Notes: generated from the letters alone by a model not told the origin. A stretch of 64,000 nt of DNA from Bacteroides sp. (GCA_014801815.1 JAAVDM010000034.1:62001-126000), one strand, 5' to 3'; numbered from the stretch's first letter, positions 51,602 through 62,075 are shown. Program-made: numbers and translations.

Positions 51602-51795
51602 TAAGTAGCTCTTAAAAATTAAACGATATATGTTTTGAGGTAAAGTCTTTAAATCCTGAACTATAAAACTTGTTATTTTTTGTGCTCCGGACTTGTCACT
51701 CAGTTGGATACTGAAGTATTCTCCTTCGCTCCGCATCCGAATCGCCTCAAAAATAATTGCGTTTTATATGTTCATTAATTTTTAAGAGCTACTTA
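51602..51795. repeat. Full-length MITE-like element, 194 bp
   Basis: Terminal inverted repeats TAAGTAGCTCTTAAAAATTA and its complement, about 21 bp and perfect; inner parts ACGATATATGTTTTGAGG, ACTATAAAACTTGTTATTTT, TTGTCACTCAG and TACTGAAGTATTCTCCTTCG. It is about 85 percent identical by eye to the copy at 56057-56249. TA at both outer ends would fit a TA target duplication. No frame codes for a transposase. Confidence 0.88.
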
Positions 51796-51813
51796 CAAAA
51801 AGAGGTGTCTAAG

Positions 51814-51845
51814 TGTGTGATTACGGTAGAAAATAGTTAAATTTG
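51814..51845 (+). promoter_or_regulatory. Promoter of lepA
   Basis: TGTG at 51814-51817 (one change from TTTG), 20 bases, TAAATTTG at 51838-51845. It begins 19 bases after the end of the MITE-like element. Confidence 0.65.
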
Positions 51846-51889
51846 CAGTTGGAATAAATAAGAAGAAAAAACACGACCAAGAACTCGGA

Positions 51890-53677
51890 ATGAAAAATAT
51901 AAGAAACTTCTGTATCATAGCCCATATAGACCATGGCAAGTCGACACTTGCCGACCGTCTGCTGGAACGTACCGGTACCGTGACGGGCAAGGATATGGAG
52001 GCTCAGGTGCTCGACGACATGGAGCTGGAACGCGAGCGCGGTATTACCATCAAGAGCCATGCCATACAGATGAACCACCGTGAAGGCGGCCAGGATTACG
52101 TGCTCAATCTCATAGACACTCCGGGACACGTAGACTTTTCATACGAGGTGTCCCGTTCGATAGCGGCCTGTGAGGGGGCGCTTCTTATAGTTGATGCCTC
52201 GCAGGGTATACAGGCACAGACCATATCCAATCTGTATATGGCTATCGACAACGACCTGGAGATAATACCGGTTATCAACAAATGTGACCTTGAGAGTGCC
52301 AAGCCCGATGAGGTGGAAGATCAGATAGTGGAACTGTTAGGTTGCGACCGTGAAGACATAATACGCGCCAGCGGTAAGACCGGTATGGGTATAGACGAAG
52401 TGCTGCACGCCATAGTGGAACGTGTGCCGGCTCCGAAAGGTGACCCCGACGCACCGCTACAGGCACTTATATTCGACTCGGTATTCAACCCGTTCCGTGG
52501 CATCATAGCTTACTTCAAGATAGAAAACGGCCGTATGCGTACTGATGATTTCGTAAAGTTCGTATCGACCGGTAAAGAATATCATGCTGACGAAATCGGA
52601 GTCCTGAAACTTGATATGGACCCGCGTCCGGAGCTTTCAGCCGGTAATGTGGGTTATATAATTTCGGGTATAAAATCATCGAAAGAGGTCAAGGTGGGTG
52701 ATACAATAACCCATGTGAACAGACCGTGTGATAAAGCCATAGATGGATTCGAAGAGGTAAAACCAATGGTGTTTGCCGGTGTCTATCCTATCGAAACCGA
52801 AGACTTCGAGAATCTGCGTGCCTCACTGGAGAAACTACAGCTCAATGATGCCTCGCTGACATTCCAGCCCGAATCTTCGGCAGCACTTGGTTTCGGTTTC
52901 CGCTGCGGTTTTCTCGGATTACTGCACATGGAAATTGTGCAGGAACGACTGGGACGTGAATTTAATATGGACGTTATCACCACTGTGCCTAACGTATCGT
53001 ATAAGGTGTTTGACAAGAAAGGTAACGTCTATGAAGTACACAATCCCTCCGGTCTGCCGGATGCTACTCTTATCGACCATATAGAAGAGCCCTACATACG
53101 TGCTACGGTCATAACGCAGGCCGACTACATAGGCCCCATAATGACCCTGTGTCTCGGCAAACGCGGTGAACTGGTGAAGCAGGAGTACATATCGGGCAAC
53201 CGTATGGAGATAACTTTCGACATGCCATTGGGCGAGATTGTGATTGACTTCTACGATAAGTTGAAGTCAATATCGAAAGGTTATGCCTCATTCGACTACC
53301 ATCTGTATGATTTCCGCGAGTCAAAACTCGTGAAACTCGATATTCTGCTTAACGGCGAGAGTGTCGATGCTCTCTCGACACTGACTCATGCTGACAACGC
53401 AGTGCGTTTCGGACGCCGGATGTGTGAGAAACTGAAAGAACTTATACCGCGCCAACAGTTCGATATAGCCATACAGGCGGCTATCGGAGCCAAGATAATA
53501 GCGCGAGAGACAATAAAAGCCGTGCGTAAGGACGTTACGGCCAAGTGCTACGGCGGTGACATCTCACGTAAGCGTAAGCTGCTTGAGAAACAGAAAGCCG
53601 GTAAAAAGCGCATGAAGCAGATAGGTTCGGTAGAAGTGCCGCAGAAGGCGTTTCTGGCCGTACTTAAACTTGACTGA
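51890..53677 (+). CDS. lepA: Elongation factor 4 (back-translocating GTPase)
   Basis: A 595-residue translational GTPase, the normal LepA length. Motifs: [17 protein letters not shown] (G1), [12 protein letters not shown] (G3), [10 protein letters not shown] (G4), and the LepA-specific C-terminal domain with [20 protein letters not shown] and [22 protein letters not shown]-4 binds ribosomes and helps under ionic or assembly stress. Start ATG at 51890, 45 bases after the -7 box. The next gene, fumarase, starts 28 bases after its stop. Confidence 0.97.
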   Translation: MKNIRNFCIIAHIDHGKSTLADRLLERTGTVTGKDMEAQVLDDMELERERGITIKSHAIQMNHREGGQDYVLNLIDTPGHVDFSYEVSRSIAACEGALLIVDASQGIQAQTISNLYMAIDNDLEIIPVINKCDLESAKPDEVEDQIVELLGCDREDIIRASGKTGMGIDEVLHAIVERVPAPKGDPDAPLQALIFDSVFNPFRGIIAYFKIENGRMRTDDFVKFVSTGKEYHADEIGVLKLDMDPRPELSAGNVGYIISGIKSSKEVKVGDTITHVNRPCDKAIDGFEEVKPMVFAGVYPIETEDFENLRASLEKLQLNDASLTFQPESSAALGFGFRCGFLGLLHMEIVQERLGREFNMDVITTVPNVSYKVFDKKGNVYEVHNPSGLPDATLIDHIEEPYIRATVITQADYIGPIMTLCLGKRGELVKQEYISGNRMEITFDMPLGEIVIDFYDKLKSISKGYASFDYHLYDFRESKLVKLDILLNGESVDALSTLTHADNAVRFGRRMCEKLKELIPRQQFDIAIQAAIGAKIIARETIKAVRKDVTAKCYGGDISRKRKLLEKQKAGKKRMKQIGSVEVPQKAFLAVLKLD

Positions 53678-53705
53678 TAAATACCATACTAACTTTAGAT
53701 ACGAT

Positions 53706-55364
53706 ATGCCAACAAAACCTTTTCATTATCAGGAGATGTTCCCTCTGGGACCCGATACCACCGAGTATCGTCTCATCACCAAGGACCATGTGAAAGTCGA
53801 GAACTGGAACGGCCATGAGATGCTGGTGGTTGACCCCGAGGCGCTGACCATAATAGCCAATGTAGCTTCACATGACTGCTCATTCATGCTGCGTCGTGAA
53901 CACAACGAGATGGTAGCCAAGATACTGTCAGACCCCGAGGCTTCGGCCAACGATAAGTTTGTAGCGCTCACCATGCTGCGTAATGCCGAAGTAGCTTCAA
54001 AGGGTGTGCTGCCGTTCTGTCAGGATACAGGTACGTCAATTTGTGCCGCCTATAAGGGACAGCAGGTGTGGACAGGCTGTGACGACGAAGAGAAAATTTC
54101 GGAAGGTGTCTATAAGACCTATACCGAGAATAATCTGCGCTATTCGCAAAACGCTCCTCTGACAATGTATGATGAGGTCAACACCGGCTGTAACCTTCCC
54201 GCACAGATAGAGATACACGCTACAGAGGGTGATGAGTACAAGTTCCTCTTTGTTGCCAAAGGCGGTGGCTCGGCAAATAAGACCTATCTTTATCAGGAAA
54301 CAAAGGCTATACTCAACAAGAAGACACTTGTGCCTTTCCTTATCGAGAAGATGAAGACTCTCGGCACAGCTGCATGTCCTCCTTATCATATCGCTTTTGT
54401 GATAGGTGGTACTTCGGCTGAGGCAAATCTTGCAGCTGTTAAGAAGGCATCTGTGAAGTATTATGATGCTCTTCCTACGAAGGGCAATGAGTACGGTCAC
54501 GCATTCCGCGATGTTGAACTTGAGAAAGAACTCCTTGAGGCAGCTCACAATATCGGTCTCGGCGCACAGTTCGGCGGTAAGTATTTCGCTCATGACGTGC
54601 GTGTGATACGTATGCCGCGTCACGGTGCTTCGTGTCCTGTAGGTATGGGCGTAAGCTGTTCTGCCGACCGTAACATAAAGGCTAAAATCAATCGTGACGG
54701 TCTGTGGGTAGAGAAACTTGATGAGTTCCCCGGTGAACTGATTCCTGTAGAACTGCGTCAGCGGGGAGAAGGTGAGGTTATCAAGATTGATCTTGACCGT
54801 CCTATGGAAGAGGTGCTTGCCGACCTGACCAAGTATCCTGTTGGAACACGTCTGTCGCTGAAAGGTACTATCATTGTAGGTCGTGACATCGCACACGCCA
54901 AAATCAAAGAGCGTCTTGATGCCGGCGAACCTATGCCTGAATATCTGAAAAATCACCCCATCTACTATGCCGGTCCGGCTAAGAAACCCGAAGGAATGCC
55001 GTCAGGCTCGTTCGGTCCCACTACTGCAGGACGTATGGACCCGTATGTTAATCAGTTCCAGGATGCCGGCGGTTCAATGATAATGATAGCCAAGGGTAAC
55101 CGCAGTCAGCAGGTGACCGATGCCTGCCATAAGCACGGTGGTTTCTACTTAGGTTCGATAGGCGGTCCGGCTGCTATTCTTGCTAAGGATTCAATCAAGA
55201 ATGTCGAACTGCTCGAATATCCCGAACTTGGTATGGAGGCTATATGGAAGATTGAAGTTGAGGATTTTCCGGCCTTTATACTCGTCGACGACAAGGGTAA
55301 TGACTTTTTCAAGCAGATTAAGCCCCGCTGTCCGATGGGTGACGCTGAAGGCTGCGCAAAGTAA
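53706..55364 (+). CDS. fumA: Class I (4Fe-4S) fumarate hydratase
   Basis: A 552-residue fumarase of the iron-sulfur class, which interconverts fumarate and malate. The three cluster cysteines are in [29 protein letters not shown] and [17 protein letters not shown]. The C-terminal beta domain begins near [20 protein letters not shown]. In Bacteroidales it belongs to the reductive branch from oxaloacetate to succinate. Start is ATG at 53706; an in-frame TTG that overlaps lepA is less likely. A strong hairpin follows the stop codon. Confidence 0.95.
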   Translation: MPTKPFHYQEMFPLGPDTTEYRLITKDHVKVENWNGHEMLVVDPEALTIIANVASHDCSFMLRREHNEMVAKILSDPEASANDKFVALTMLRNAEVASKGVLPFCQDTGTSICAAYKGQQVWTGCDDEEKISEGVYKTYTENNLRYSQNAPLTMYDEVNTGCNLPAQIEIHATEGDEYKFLFVAKGGGSANKTYLYQETKAILNKKTLVPFLIEKMKTLGTAACPPYHIAFVIGGTSAEANLAAVKKASVKYYDALPTKGNEYGHAFRDVELEKELLEAAHNIGLGAQFGGKYFAHDVRVIRMPRHGASCPVGMGVSCSADRNIKAKINRDGLWVEKLDEFPGELIPVELRQRGEGEVIKIDLDRPMEEVLADLTKYPVGTRLSLKGTIIVGRDIAHAKIKERLDAGEPMPEYLKNHPIYYAGPAKKPEGMPSGSFGPTTAGRMDPYVNQFQDAGGSMIMIAKGNRSQQVTDACHKHGGFYLGSIGGPAAILAKDSIKNVELLEYPELGMEAIWKIEVEDFPAFILVDDKGNDFFKQIKPRCPMGDAEGCAK

Positions 55365-55388
55365 AAGGACAACTTGAAATATAGTGAT

Positions 55389-55441
55389 TGTAAAAATATA
55401 TCGCTGGCCCGTAGTAAACGGGTCGGCGATATATTTTTACA
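55389..55441. terminator. Bidirectional terminator between fumA and hdeD-like gene
   Basis: Arms of 24 bases (TGTAAAAATATATCGC and on) with two mismatches and a five-base loop. T-runs are on both sides through the A/T-rich outer stem. Confidence 0.88.
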
Positions 55442-55453
55442 ACAAGGAGATTA

Positions 55454-56026
55454 TTATGGTCTGAATTTGAAGTCGGTTATAGTCTTTATCTTGTAAGCTA
55501 AAATAAGACGATAGATGCCGAAAGTGAGAAGCGAAAGGCCGAGCCATAGCCATGCTGTAATGCCGCTTATGACGGGATTGGAGAGGAAGACAATAGCGCA
55601 ACTGATAGTGACGATGAGTAATAGAATCATCAATGTCAGAGCAATCGGCGAAGATGATGTCATGGCGCAGGCTTCAACCACTGAATTAATGGCTACAACT
55701 AAAATCCACACAGCTATGATATAGACAAAAGTTGTGGCCAGAAGCGATGCCGGAAGAGTAAACAGCCATACAGCGGCTATTATGTCAAGGATGGCCAGAA
55801 CAAGAGTCCAGCCCCAGGGAGCGCCAAGACATGCCAGAAACCGACAGTGGAGTAATTGAGCTATACCGGCTACAAGCATGATAGCGGCAAAGGCATAAGC
55901 AAAAACGGTAAGCGACTCACTTGGCTCACATAGCGTCCAGACACCTAAGCCTATACTTAAAAGACCCGTAATGAGAGGAAGCCACCATATTTTTGACAGT
56001 TTTCCGATTCTTTGAGATAATTCCAT
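55454..56026 (-). CDS. HdeD/DUF308-family membrane protein
   Basis: A 190-residue membrane protein with six predicted helices: WWLPLITGLLSIGLGVWTL, LTVFAYAFAAIMLVAGIAQL, WTLVLAILDIIAAVWLFTL, FVYIIAVWILVVAINSVVEA, LTLMILLLIVTISCAIVFLS and WLWLGLSLLTFGIYRLILAY. The order and the Pro/Ser-rich first loop (CEPSES) match HdeD, an inner-membrane protein linked to acid resistance in enterobacteria. The function in Bacteroidales is not known. It stands alone between a terminator and a MITE-like element. Confidence 0.82.
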   Translation of the reverse strand: MELSQRIGKLSKIWWLPLITGLLSIGLGVWTLCEPSESLTVFAYAFAAIMLVAGIAQLLHCRFLACLGAPWGWTLVLAILDIIAAVWLFTLPASLLATTFVYIIAVWILVVAINSVVEACAMTSSSPIALTLMILLLIVTISCAIVFLSNPVISGITAWLWLGLSLLTFGIYRLILAYKIKTITDFKFRP

Positions 56027-56056
56027 AAATTTAATTTTTTGATATTTTAGGTACTA

Positions 56057-56249
56057 TAAGTAGCTCTTAAAAATTAAACGATATATGTTTGAGTTAAGTT
56101 TTTGAATCTTGAACCATAAAACTTGTTATTTTTGGCCGCTTCGGGCTTGTCACTCAGTCGAATACTAAAGTATTCTCCTTCACTCCGCGCCCGAATCACC
56201 TCAAAAATAACTACGTTTTATGTGTTCATTAATTTTTAAGAGCTACTTA
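56057..56249. repeat. Full-length MITE-like element, 193 bp
   Basis: Same ends and inner order as 51602-51795, with TTGTCACTCAG, TACTAAAGTATTCTCCTTCA and ACCTCAAAAATAACTACG. Differences are single bases and a 1-2 base length change. It lies between the HdeD-like gene start and the end of the AlbA_2-domain gene. Confidence 0.88.
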
Positions 56250-56281
56250 ACAAAAATACAGATAATTGGGTTTTATAGTGA

Positions 56282-59200
56282 CTATAATGAACAAAGATCG
56301 CCGAGACCGAGGTCGTGAAGAAATTCGTTAACGGCAGGGTGAGAAAGAGGACGGCCAAGTGAGGCATTGCTGACGTTGAGCAGTGTGCGTACCGGGCGTG
56401 TACGTTCGCCGGGAACAATCTCGCAGGCTATTACTTCGTCGAAATCGGCTGTAGTGAGCGGCTGAGGTATGTCGGTAAGACTGCCGCTACGCAAAGTGAC
56501 CATGTCTTCAAGACGGGCATAACAGGTGTGTCCGGTGCGGTAAATAATGAGCAGTTTGTCAGACGGACGTCCGAGACAGGCGAAGGCGAGCGGTTTGTCG
56601 CGATAGCGGCTGTAACGGTGGTCACGGTCTTTCTCGTCGAACTCATCAAAGGGTACGGATATGACAGTGCCATCACCATACACAGCGACAAGGACAGTGT
56701 CACGTTCGTGTTCCTGCACAGCCAGAGTGCGGTCAGTCTCATACGACGCCTGCTGACTTACTTCGTAACTGTCAAGCCCGTAAAAGTGAATGAAGCAGTG
56801 AGGAACAACATAGTTTTCCTCCCAATCATGGCAGGGATTTGGACGTAGACGACCTACGGAGAAAGATTCGGCAAAACGTTCAAAAGATGTCTCGGCCGGC
56901 TGTACAGGAGAGAATGAAGCGGGAGCAGATTCTGAGGAAGAGGCGTAGTCTGTAGATTTATCAGATTCAGAAGTCGGTGCGGTCGAAGATGTGGGAGCCG
57001 TAGAACTTGTGGAAGGCTGAGAGAGACGGTCAATGACAGGCATATCACCTTCACGGTTGCGGTCATTCATTATCTTTCGCAGTTCGGCGAGGTCGAGGGT
57101 ATAGGTGGAGGTGCCCTGACGCAACCAGTAATTACCACCGAGACTCACCGGGTCAGAGCAGGGACGTATGTGCAGACAGTAGACGTTTTTACGATGCGGA
57201 GCACGACGGAACATATCATCGGCCCACACACCGTCTATGAGAGAATTGACACGTGTGCCGAAAGCGGCGCGTATGTCATTGCGTACACGCAGGTCGAAAC
57301 GGTCACGGGTGCGGAAATATTTCATATCCTCGTCAAGACCCGAGGCCACACCGTAATTATTGACGCCTATGTAAAGAGTACCACCGCTTTCGGAGTTAAG
57401 AAAACCGCAGATGCGTTGCATAATGTGGTCACGCTGTCGTTCGGGGTCGGGACGGAGGGTGTCAGCCGGACAAATGTAACTTGATTTGAACTCAAGAGTC
57501 TGCGATTCTTCGCCAAATGTCACTACGGAAGGTAGCTGGAGAGGGATATCCAACAGACGGCTCACCTCACTGTTAATCTGTTCACGTACCTCCTGACTGA
57601 ATTTGAATTCAAGAGAGAGGTTGGAGAGCAGGGCGAGTTTGGCAAGACGACTGACTTTATCGGAAGTAGTGGATAAGTTCCAGAGTTCGTCGTTGCGGTC
57701 AGGATAGTTGAAATAGCTTAGTACTTTGAGTTGAAGAATCTCTTTCTGCAGACGAGGATAGTCCATATAACCGTTTTCGTCAAGGCGCAGTGTTTCGACA
57801 TCAATGTAACCTGAGTCAAGGAAAGTCTTTAGTCGGTCAAGGAATGACATACGCCGCTTATAGTAAGCCGCTACCGATTCGTCACCTATGAGGCGTGCCA
57901 GAAGACGGCAGAAGGCGAGATAGTTGAACATTCGTACTTTTGACTCTTCAAGGGTGGCGACACGGTCAATAAGACGTATAAGTTCACGTATATTGGCTGT
58001 GTCAAGCATACTGTCCTGCGGTTCGTTGGTGTCATCATCATCAATCATGCTTTCCACACCTGACTCGTAGTAAGCATTATATTCGGCGAGCAACTGTGTG
58101 AAAGCCTGTGTGTGTGTAAAAGCACGTGTAGGGTCAGCCGGGCCGCTATACCGGCACACTATCTGACCGCGTGAAGATACATGGTCAAAGCAGGCTTCAA
58201 TTACCTCGTGAGACTGGACCCCCGGGTCGTTGGCAGGATTGAACAGACAGAGTACCGAATCTCCGAATGACGATATTCCGACATAGCCCGGCGCTGTGAG
58301 GCTTTGTAAGTCATCATAGTAGGCGTCAAGACGTTTGAAGAGACGACATTCAAGAATGGTTTCGGTGTCACAGGTCTCACGTGTATAATCGCGCAGAAAG
58401 GGGAGGAGTGTAAAATCGTAGTAGCCGTCATCGCGTACTCGCAGCACTTCAGCACGTAGCCGCAGCGAATTGCCCTGACTGTCGCGGAAGTGAGACAGAT
58501 GCAGACCGTCAATGTTATAGGGTACAATCTCACGGAGTTTCAGATAACCCTCAATGTCGGTATCAACACCGGCTACGTGACAGAAGAATTCATGGCCGTC
58601 TTCAAGAATACTGTCAACCACAATGTCTACCATATCGCCCGTATGAAGACGTATGGTGCGAGTGCGACGTGTCTGTACGGGTACGTTCTTGAAGAGTGAC
58701 TGTTCTATATCGTTCCAGAATTTATTGAGCCGTTTGTATCTGCTCTCATCGGCAGTAATAGGTTGTATACGTTCGTTACAGTATATCTGTATGTCGTGCC
58801 ACGGGAGCAAGCCTGTCGGCAGTACGGCACGTGGTTTCTGCTGACTTGACAGCGGCATCAGGCTTATCGAACGTCCCGACACATGAAGAGCGGCGTTACT
58901 GCCTTCAAAAGTCTGGCTGCCTTGCATATCGGGAGTTTGCCGTATAGTGGCCACCATACGTTTGGCAAGACCGTTCAGACTGGCGAGATCACTCCATTTG
59001 AAATCGGGTGCTGTGTCGAGACGGTCAGTAAGAGCCAGAAAGGCTTTTTCCATAAGCTGAGTACTCAGCCAAGGATTGCCATAAGAGAGGTAACGGTACA
59101 GAGCTGCCCTGTTGACGCTGAGATCGTCCTGATCTGTAGGCACTGTCATAAGTTGCTGAAGGGCCAGTACGAGAGACATCTTGTCGATGTTGTCACGGCC

Positions 59201-60289
59201 GGTAGTATCTTCGTAAGAGGCACGGTCTGACCGCTCTTTAGCAAGGTGTACGTAATAGGCTAACTGACGTCTGAAGGCCGAACGGAACGGTTCAAGCATC
59301 CAGTTGGATTGCGAACCGTTGCGTATTATGTCGAGAATGTCGGTCATCTTGAGGTCAAGAGTCTCGGGTCTCAGAGTGAATACAGCCATTAGAAGGTCAA
59401 GATTCTCACCGGGATTGTAAAGATAGCCACTCTGACGTATCTTGACCAATACGGAATTGATAAATTCCTCATCACACTCATCGGCCAGCAATGAAAGTGC
59501 TTTAAGCAGAATTTGGTAACGGGCTACTGTTTTTTCAAGACGTTGCTGATGTTTGGCACGTTCATCTTCGTGCAGGGCAATCAAAAAATCACTGCCTTCA
59601 AGTAGATACAGACCTAAATCTACGATAAGCCTAAGCAAAGTGACCGAACGGCGGTGACGGTTGTCTTCGAGAGAACGGTCGATAAGATGGAGCGCTCTAA
59701 GCACCCATTCACCCTGACGTGCGGCATAACATTCACGAATCATACTCCACTCAGGGGCATGGTCAAGAAGGTCACTCAGTAGCCTCCACAGATGTGGTCG
59801 ACCGGTAGCGTTACAAAGTTCGTCAATGTCGAAAAACCGAAGACGCGGAGTATTGGCATCAGTAACAAGTTTAAGGCGTAACCGGTGGGCATTTATATTT
59901 TCGACACGACAGCGTACCATGTCGTGCGTTTCAAGATACGGAGAACCGGAATGTGCCAAACGAAACAGCAGACCGTGAGAATCCCGTACCTGATAATAAG
60001 GAATTGCTTGATTTGTATGTACTGAAACCACACGGAAAGGATACGTAAGACCTATCTCATAAAATTGCTGTATGAATTGCGAATAGTCTTGAACAAGATA
60101 AATTTCGTCATTCTGATCAGCACGCGCCAGACATTTAATTTCATTCGGACGTGGCGAACTACGTTGAAAATCGAAAAGTTTAATACGATAATCTATGCTT
60201 TCATATTCGACTATGTAGTACTGATTACGTCCTTCTTCGATAATATCTGTAACGGGTAACAGATAGGAATGTTTGTCCTGCAGTGGCAT
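56282..60289 (-). CDS. Giant Schlafen AlbA_2-domain protein
   Basis: A 1335-residue soluble protein. Order: an OB/S1-like region at about 1-150 (FRVVSVHTNQAIPYYQVRDS, VRCRVENINAHRLRLKLV); a helical region to about 550; a second S1-like region at about 560-660 (LHTGDMVDIVVDSILEDGHE, LRAEVLRVRDDGYYDFTLLP); helical 700-910; the AlbA_2 domain at about 920-1065 (ESQTLEFKSSYI, ICGFLNSESGGTLYIGVNN, YWLRQGTST); a Ser/Thr/Pro linker at 1075-1120; and a C-terminal beta domain (DTVLVAVYGDGTVISVPFDE, DKLLIIYRTGHTCYARLEDM) like a gyrase-A pinwheel in pattern. AlbA_2 domains bind nucleic acid or ATP and occur in Schlafen proteins and anti-phage genes. The full arrangement is unknown to me. It is a single-gene unit. 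Confidence 0.8.
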   Translation of the reverse strand: MPLQDKHSYLLPVTDIIEEGRNQYYIVEYESIDYRIKLFDFQRSSPRPNEIKCLARADQNDEIYLVQDYSQFIQQFYEIGLTYPFRVVSVHTNQAIPYYQVRDSHGLLFRLAHSGSPYLETHDMVRCRVENINAHRLRLKLVTDANTPRLRFFDIDELCNATGRPHLWRLLSDLLDHAPEWSMIRECYAARQGEWVLRALHLIDRSLEDNRHRRSVTLLRLIVDLGLYLLEGSDFLIALHEDERAKHQQRLEKTVARYQILLKALSLLADECDEEFINSVLVKIRQSGYLYNPGENLDLLMAVFTLRPETLDLKMTDILDIIRNGSQSNWMLEPFRSAFRRQLAYYVHLAKERSDRASYEDTTGRDNIDKMSLVLALQQLMTVPTDQDDLSVNRAALYRYLSYGNPWLSTQLMEKAFLALTDRLDTAPDFKWSDLASLNGLAKRMVATIRQTPDMQGSQTFEGSNAALHVSGRSISLMPLSSQQKPRAVLPTGLLPWHDIQIYCNERIQPITADESRYKRLNKFWNDIEQSLFKNVPVQTRRTRTIRLHTGDMVDIVVDSILEDGHEFFCHVAGVDTDIEGYLKLREIVPYNIDGLHLSHFRDSQGNSLRLRAEVLRVRDDGYYDFTLLPFLRDYTRETCDTETILECRLFKRLDAYYDDLQSLTAPGYVGISSFGDSVLCLFNPANDPGVQSHEVIEACFDHVSSRGQIVCRYSGPADPTRAFTHTQAFTQLLAEYNAYYESGVESMIDDDDTNEPQDSMLDTANIRELIRLIDRVATLEESKVRMFNYLAFCRLLARLIGDESVAAYYKRRMSFLDRLKTFLDSGYIDVETLRLDENGYMDYPRLQKEILQLKVLSYFNYPDRNDELWNLSTTSDKVSRLAKLALLSNLSLEFKFSQEVREQINSEVSRLLDIPLQLPSVVTFGEESQTLEFKSSYICPADTLRPDPERQRDHIMQRICGFLNSESGGTLYIGVNNYGVASGLDEDMKYFRTRDRFDLRVRNDIRAAFGTRVNSLIDGVWADDMFRRAPHRKNVYCLHIRPCSDPVSLGGNYWLRQGTSTYTLDLAELRKIMNDRNREGDMPVIDRLSQPSTSSTAPTSSTAPTSESDKSTDYASSSESAPASFSPVQPAETSFERFAESFSVGRLRPNPCHDWEENYVVPHCFIHFYGLDSYEVSQQASYETDRTLAVQEHERDTVLVAVYGDGTVISVPFDEFDEKDRDHRYSRYRDKPLAFACLGRPSDKLLIIYRTGHTCYARLEDMVTLRSGSLTDIPQPLTTADFDEVIACEIVPGERTRPVRTLLNVSNASLGRPLSHPAVNEFLHDLGLGDLCSL

Positions 60290-60423
60290 GAGATTAAAAT
60301 TATTAGAGTTTATGATGATTTAAGTGAATTTAAATAAAACATATATAAAAACACAATCTGCTCCGGTTGTAGGGTACTGACCGGGGTAAACGGTTGATAA
60401 TAACGCCCAAATTTAATGAAAAA

Positions 60424-60450
60424 ATCCGAGAGATTAATAATGTCTCGGAT
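60424..60450 (-). terminator. Second terminator after nhaA
   Basis: Stem ATCCGAGA (60424-60431) / TCTCGGAT (60443-60450); on the minus strand TTTTTT follows directly. Confidence 0.7.
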
Positions 60451-60474
60451 GAAATTTGACTTTTTATACTAAAG

Positions 60475-60512
60475 CAGAAGGCATATACACTAAAAAATGT
60501 ATATGCCTTCTG
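60475..60512. terminator. First terminator after nhaA
   Basis: Perfect 15-bp stem CAGAAGGCATATACA (60475-60489) with its complement at 60498-60512 and an eight-base loop. Confidence 0.75.
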
Positions 60513-60534
60513 TTTTAATGCTATAATATTTGAA

Positions 60535-61896
60535 TCAGTTCTCGCCTTGGTCCTGCGGCTGTTTTGGCAGTGTGATGTGCAGGAAGAGCCAGCCTAAGAA
60601 CCCGGCTAAAAGTGAGCCGACAAGAATACCGAGCTTTGAATTGTTAAGGAGCTGTGACATATAGGGGTCACCTGTGCCGAATGAGAGATTGGCGATGAAA
60701 AGTGACACTGTGAAACCGATACCGCCCAGCATGGATATTGAGGCCATCTGTTTCCAGTTGGAGCCTTCGGGCATAGGAGCCCAGCCAAGTTTAACGCATA
60801 TCCATGAGAAAGACAAGATGCCTATAAATTTACCAAGCACCAGACCTAAGATAATAGCAAGGCTTACTCCGTGGAAAATAGCCGAGAACTGAAGGTCGCC
60901 GAAATAGATACCTGCATTGGCGAAAGCAAACAGAGGCACAATTATATAGTTCACAACGGGGTGAAGGCTGTCCTCCATATCCTGAAGAGGCGATATGACC
61001 TTATCGGAAGCGGACTCTATCTCCTTGAGCCAGTTCATCTGGTCTTTGGTGAGAATGGTTCGTGAAGTGAGTCGTTCATCATCTTCGTGTGCAAAGTAGG
61101 CTATATTCTTACGTATGGTCTTGATGTAGCCCTTGGGAGCGAAGACCGGCTTGGCGGGTACACAGAAAGCTATAAGCACACCGGCGATTGTGGGGTGTAT
61201 GCCTGCGTTAAGGAACAGGAACCATATAAAGGCACCGATGCCGAGATAGAACACTTTTGACTGAATCGAGAAGTAACCGCCGAGTACCAGAATACCGAGA
61301 AGAACAGCAGCTGCCAGCAGCATCCAGAAATTGATGTGTGTGGAGTAGAAGATAGCTATGACGAGAATACCGCCTATATCATCAACTACTGCAAGGGTTG
61401 TAAGGAAAATCTTTAGACCGATTGGTACACGGTTGCCGAGCATGGCGAGTACACCGAGTGAGAAGGCGATATCGGTAGCCATTGGTATGGCAGCACCGTT
61501 AATATAGTCGGAACCGTGTCCGATGATAAAGAATATCAGTACCGGGATACCCATGCCGCCGATAGCGGCTACAATCGGGAGGAGTGCCTGACGGAATGAG
61601 GAGAGCTCGCCGACAAGAACCTCACGCTTTATTTCAAGACCGACGGAGAAGAAGAATACGGCCATGAGAGCGTCGTTGATAAAGTCCATAACGCTCATTG
61701 GGTGGCCGTTATGGCTGAAGAGGTTGAAATTGCCTATCTGGAGGGCCATTTCGTGGGTCCAGAGGCTGTTATAGAAGTTGTGCAGGAAGGGAAGATTGAC
61801 CACCAGAAGGGCCAGCACGGTGGCACACATCAGGACATTACCACCGTTGGCGTAGTTCTTAAGTGTTTTTCGGGCGGTGTAGAATACTTTACTCAT
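60535..61896 (-). CDS. nhaA: Na+/H+ antiporter NhaA
   Basis: A 453-residue antiporter with about 12 membrane helices that exchanges one Na+ for protons across the inner membrane. The ion-binding aspartate pair is in TLAVVDDIGGILVIAIFYS; NGAAIPMATDIAFSLGVLAM and FSVGLEIKREVLVGELSSFR are further family blocks. There is an insert at about 270-315 (KGYIKTIRKNIAYFAHEDDE) that enlarges a loop compared with the 388-residue E. coli protein; this insert is common outside enterobacteria. Start ATG at 61896; the earlier Met is not supported. Two terminators follow. Confidence 0.94.
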   Translation of the reverse strand: MSKVFYTARKTLKNYANGGNVLMCATVLALLVVNLPFLHNFYNSLWTHEMALQIGNFNLFSHNGHPMSVMDFINDALMAVFFFSVGLEIKREVLVGELSSFRQALLPIVAAIGGMGIPVLIFFIIGHGSDYINGAAIPMATDIAFSLGVLAMLGNRVPIGLKIFLTTLAVVDDIGGILVIAIFYSTHINFWMLLAAAVLLGILVLGGYFSIQSKVFYLGIGAFIWFLFLNAGIHPTIAGVLIAFCVPAKPVFAPKGYIKTIRKNIAYFAHEDDERLTSRTILTKDQMNWLKEIESASDKVISPLQDMEDSLHPVVNYIIVPLFAFANAGIYFGDLQFSAIFHGVSLAIILGLVLGKFIGILSFSWICVKLGWAPMPEGSNWKQMASISMLGGIGFTVSLFIANLSFGTGDPYMSQLLNNSKLGILVGSLLAGFLGWLFLHITLPKQPQDQGEN

Positions 61897-62075
61897 AGCG
61901 GTAGGGATTTGGGGTGGAATAGACGGGCTTAGTCGGGAAGGGCTGAGCCGAGACAAAAGGCTGACACGCCGGACAGCAGGCGGAGGACGGGTTAAGGTCG
62001 CGGCGGGGGTGCTAAGGGCAGCGGCAATCGGAAGGTAGTGATTATAAAGAGGCGGAGAGATGAGGAGGAGGGGTA
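61897..62075. other. GC-rich gap with GACAAAAGGCT motif
   Basis: At 61945-61965 there is GAGCCGAGACAAAAGGCTGA, shared with 27218-27240 and in part with 23443-23456. No gene is seen. Confidence 0.5.

Noticed and set aside
51602..51795. Insertion sequence
   Set aside because: The element has terminal inverted repeats but only 194 bp and no transposase frame, so it is at most a non-autonomous element.
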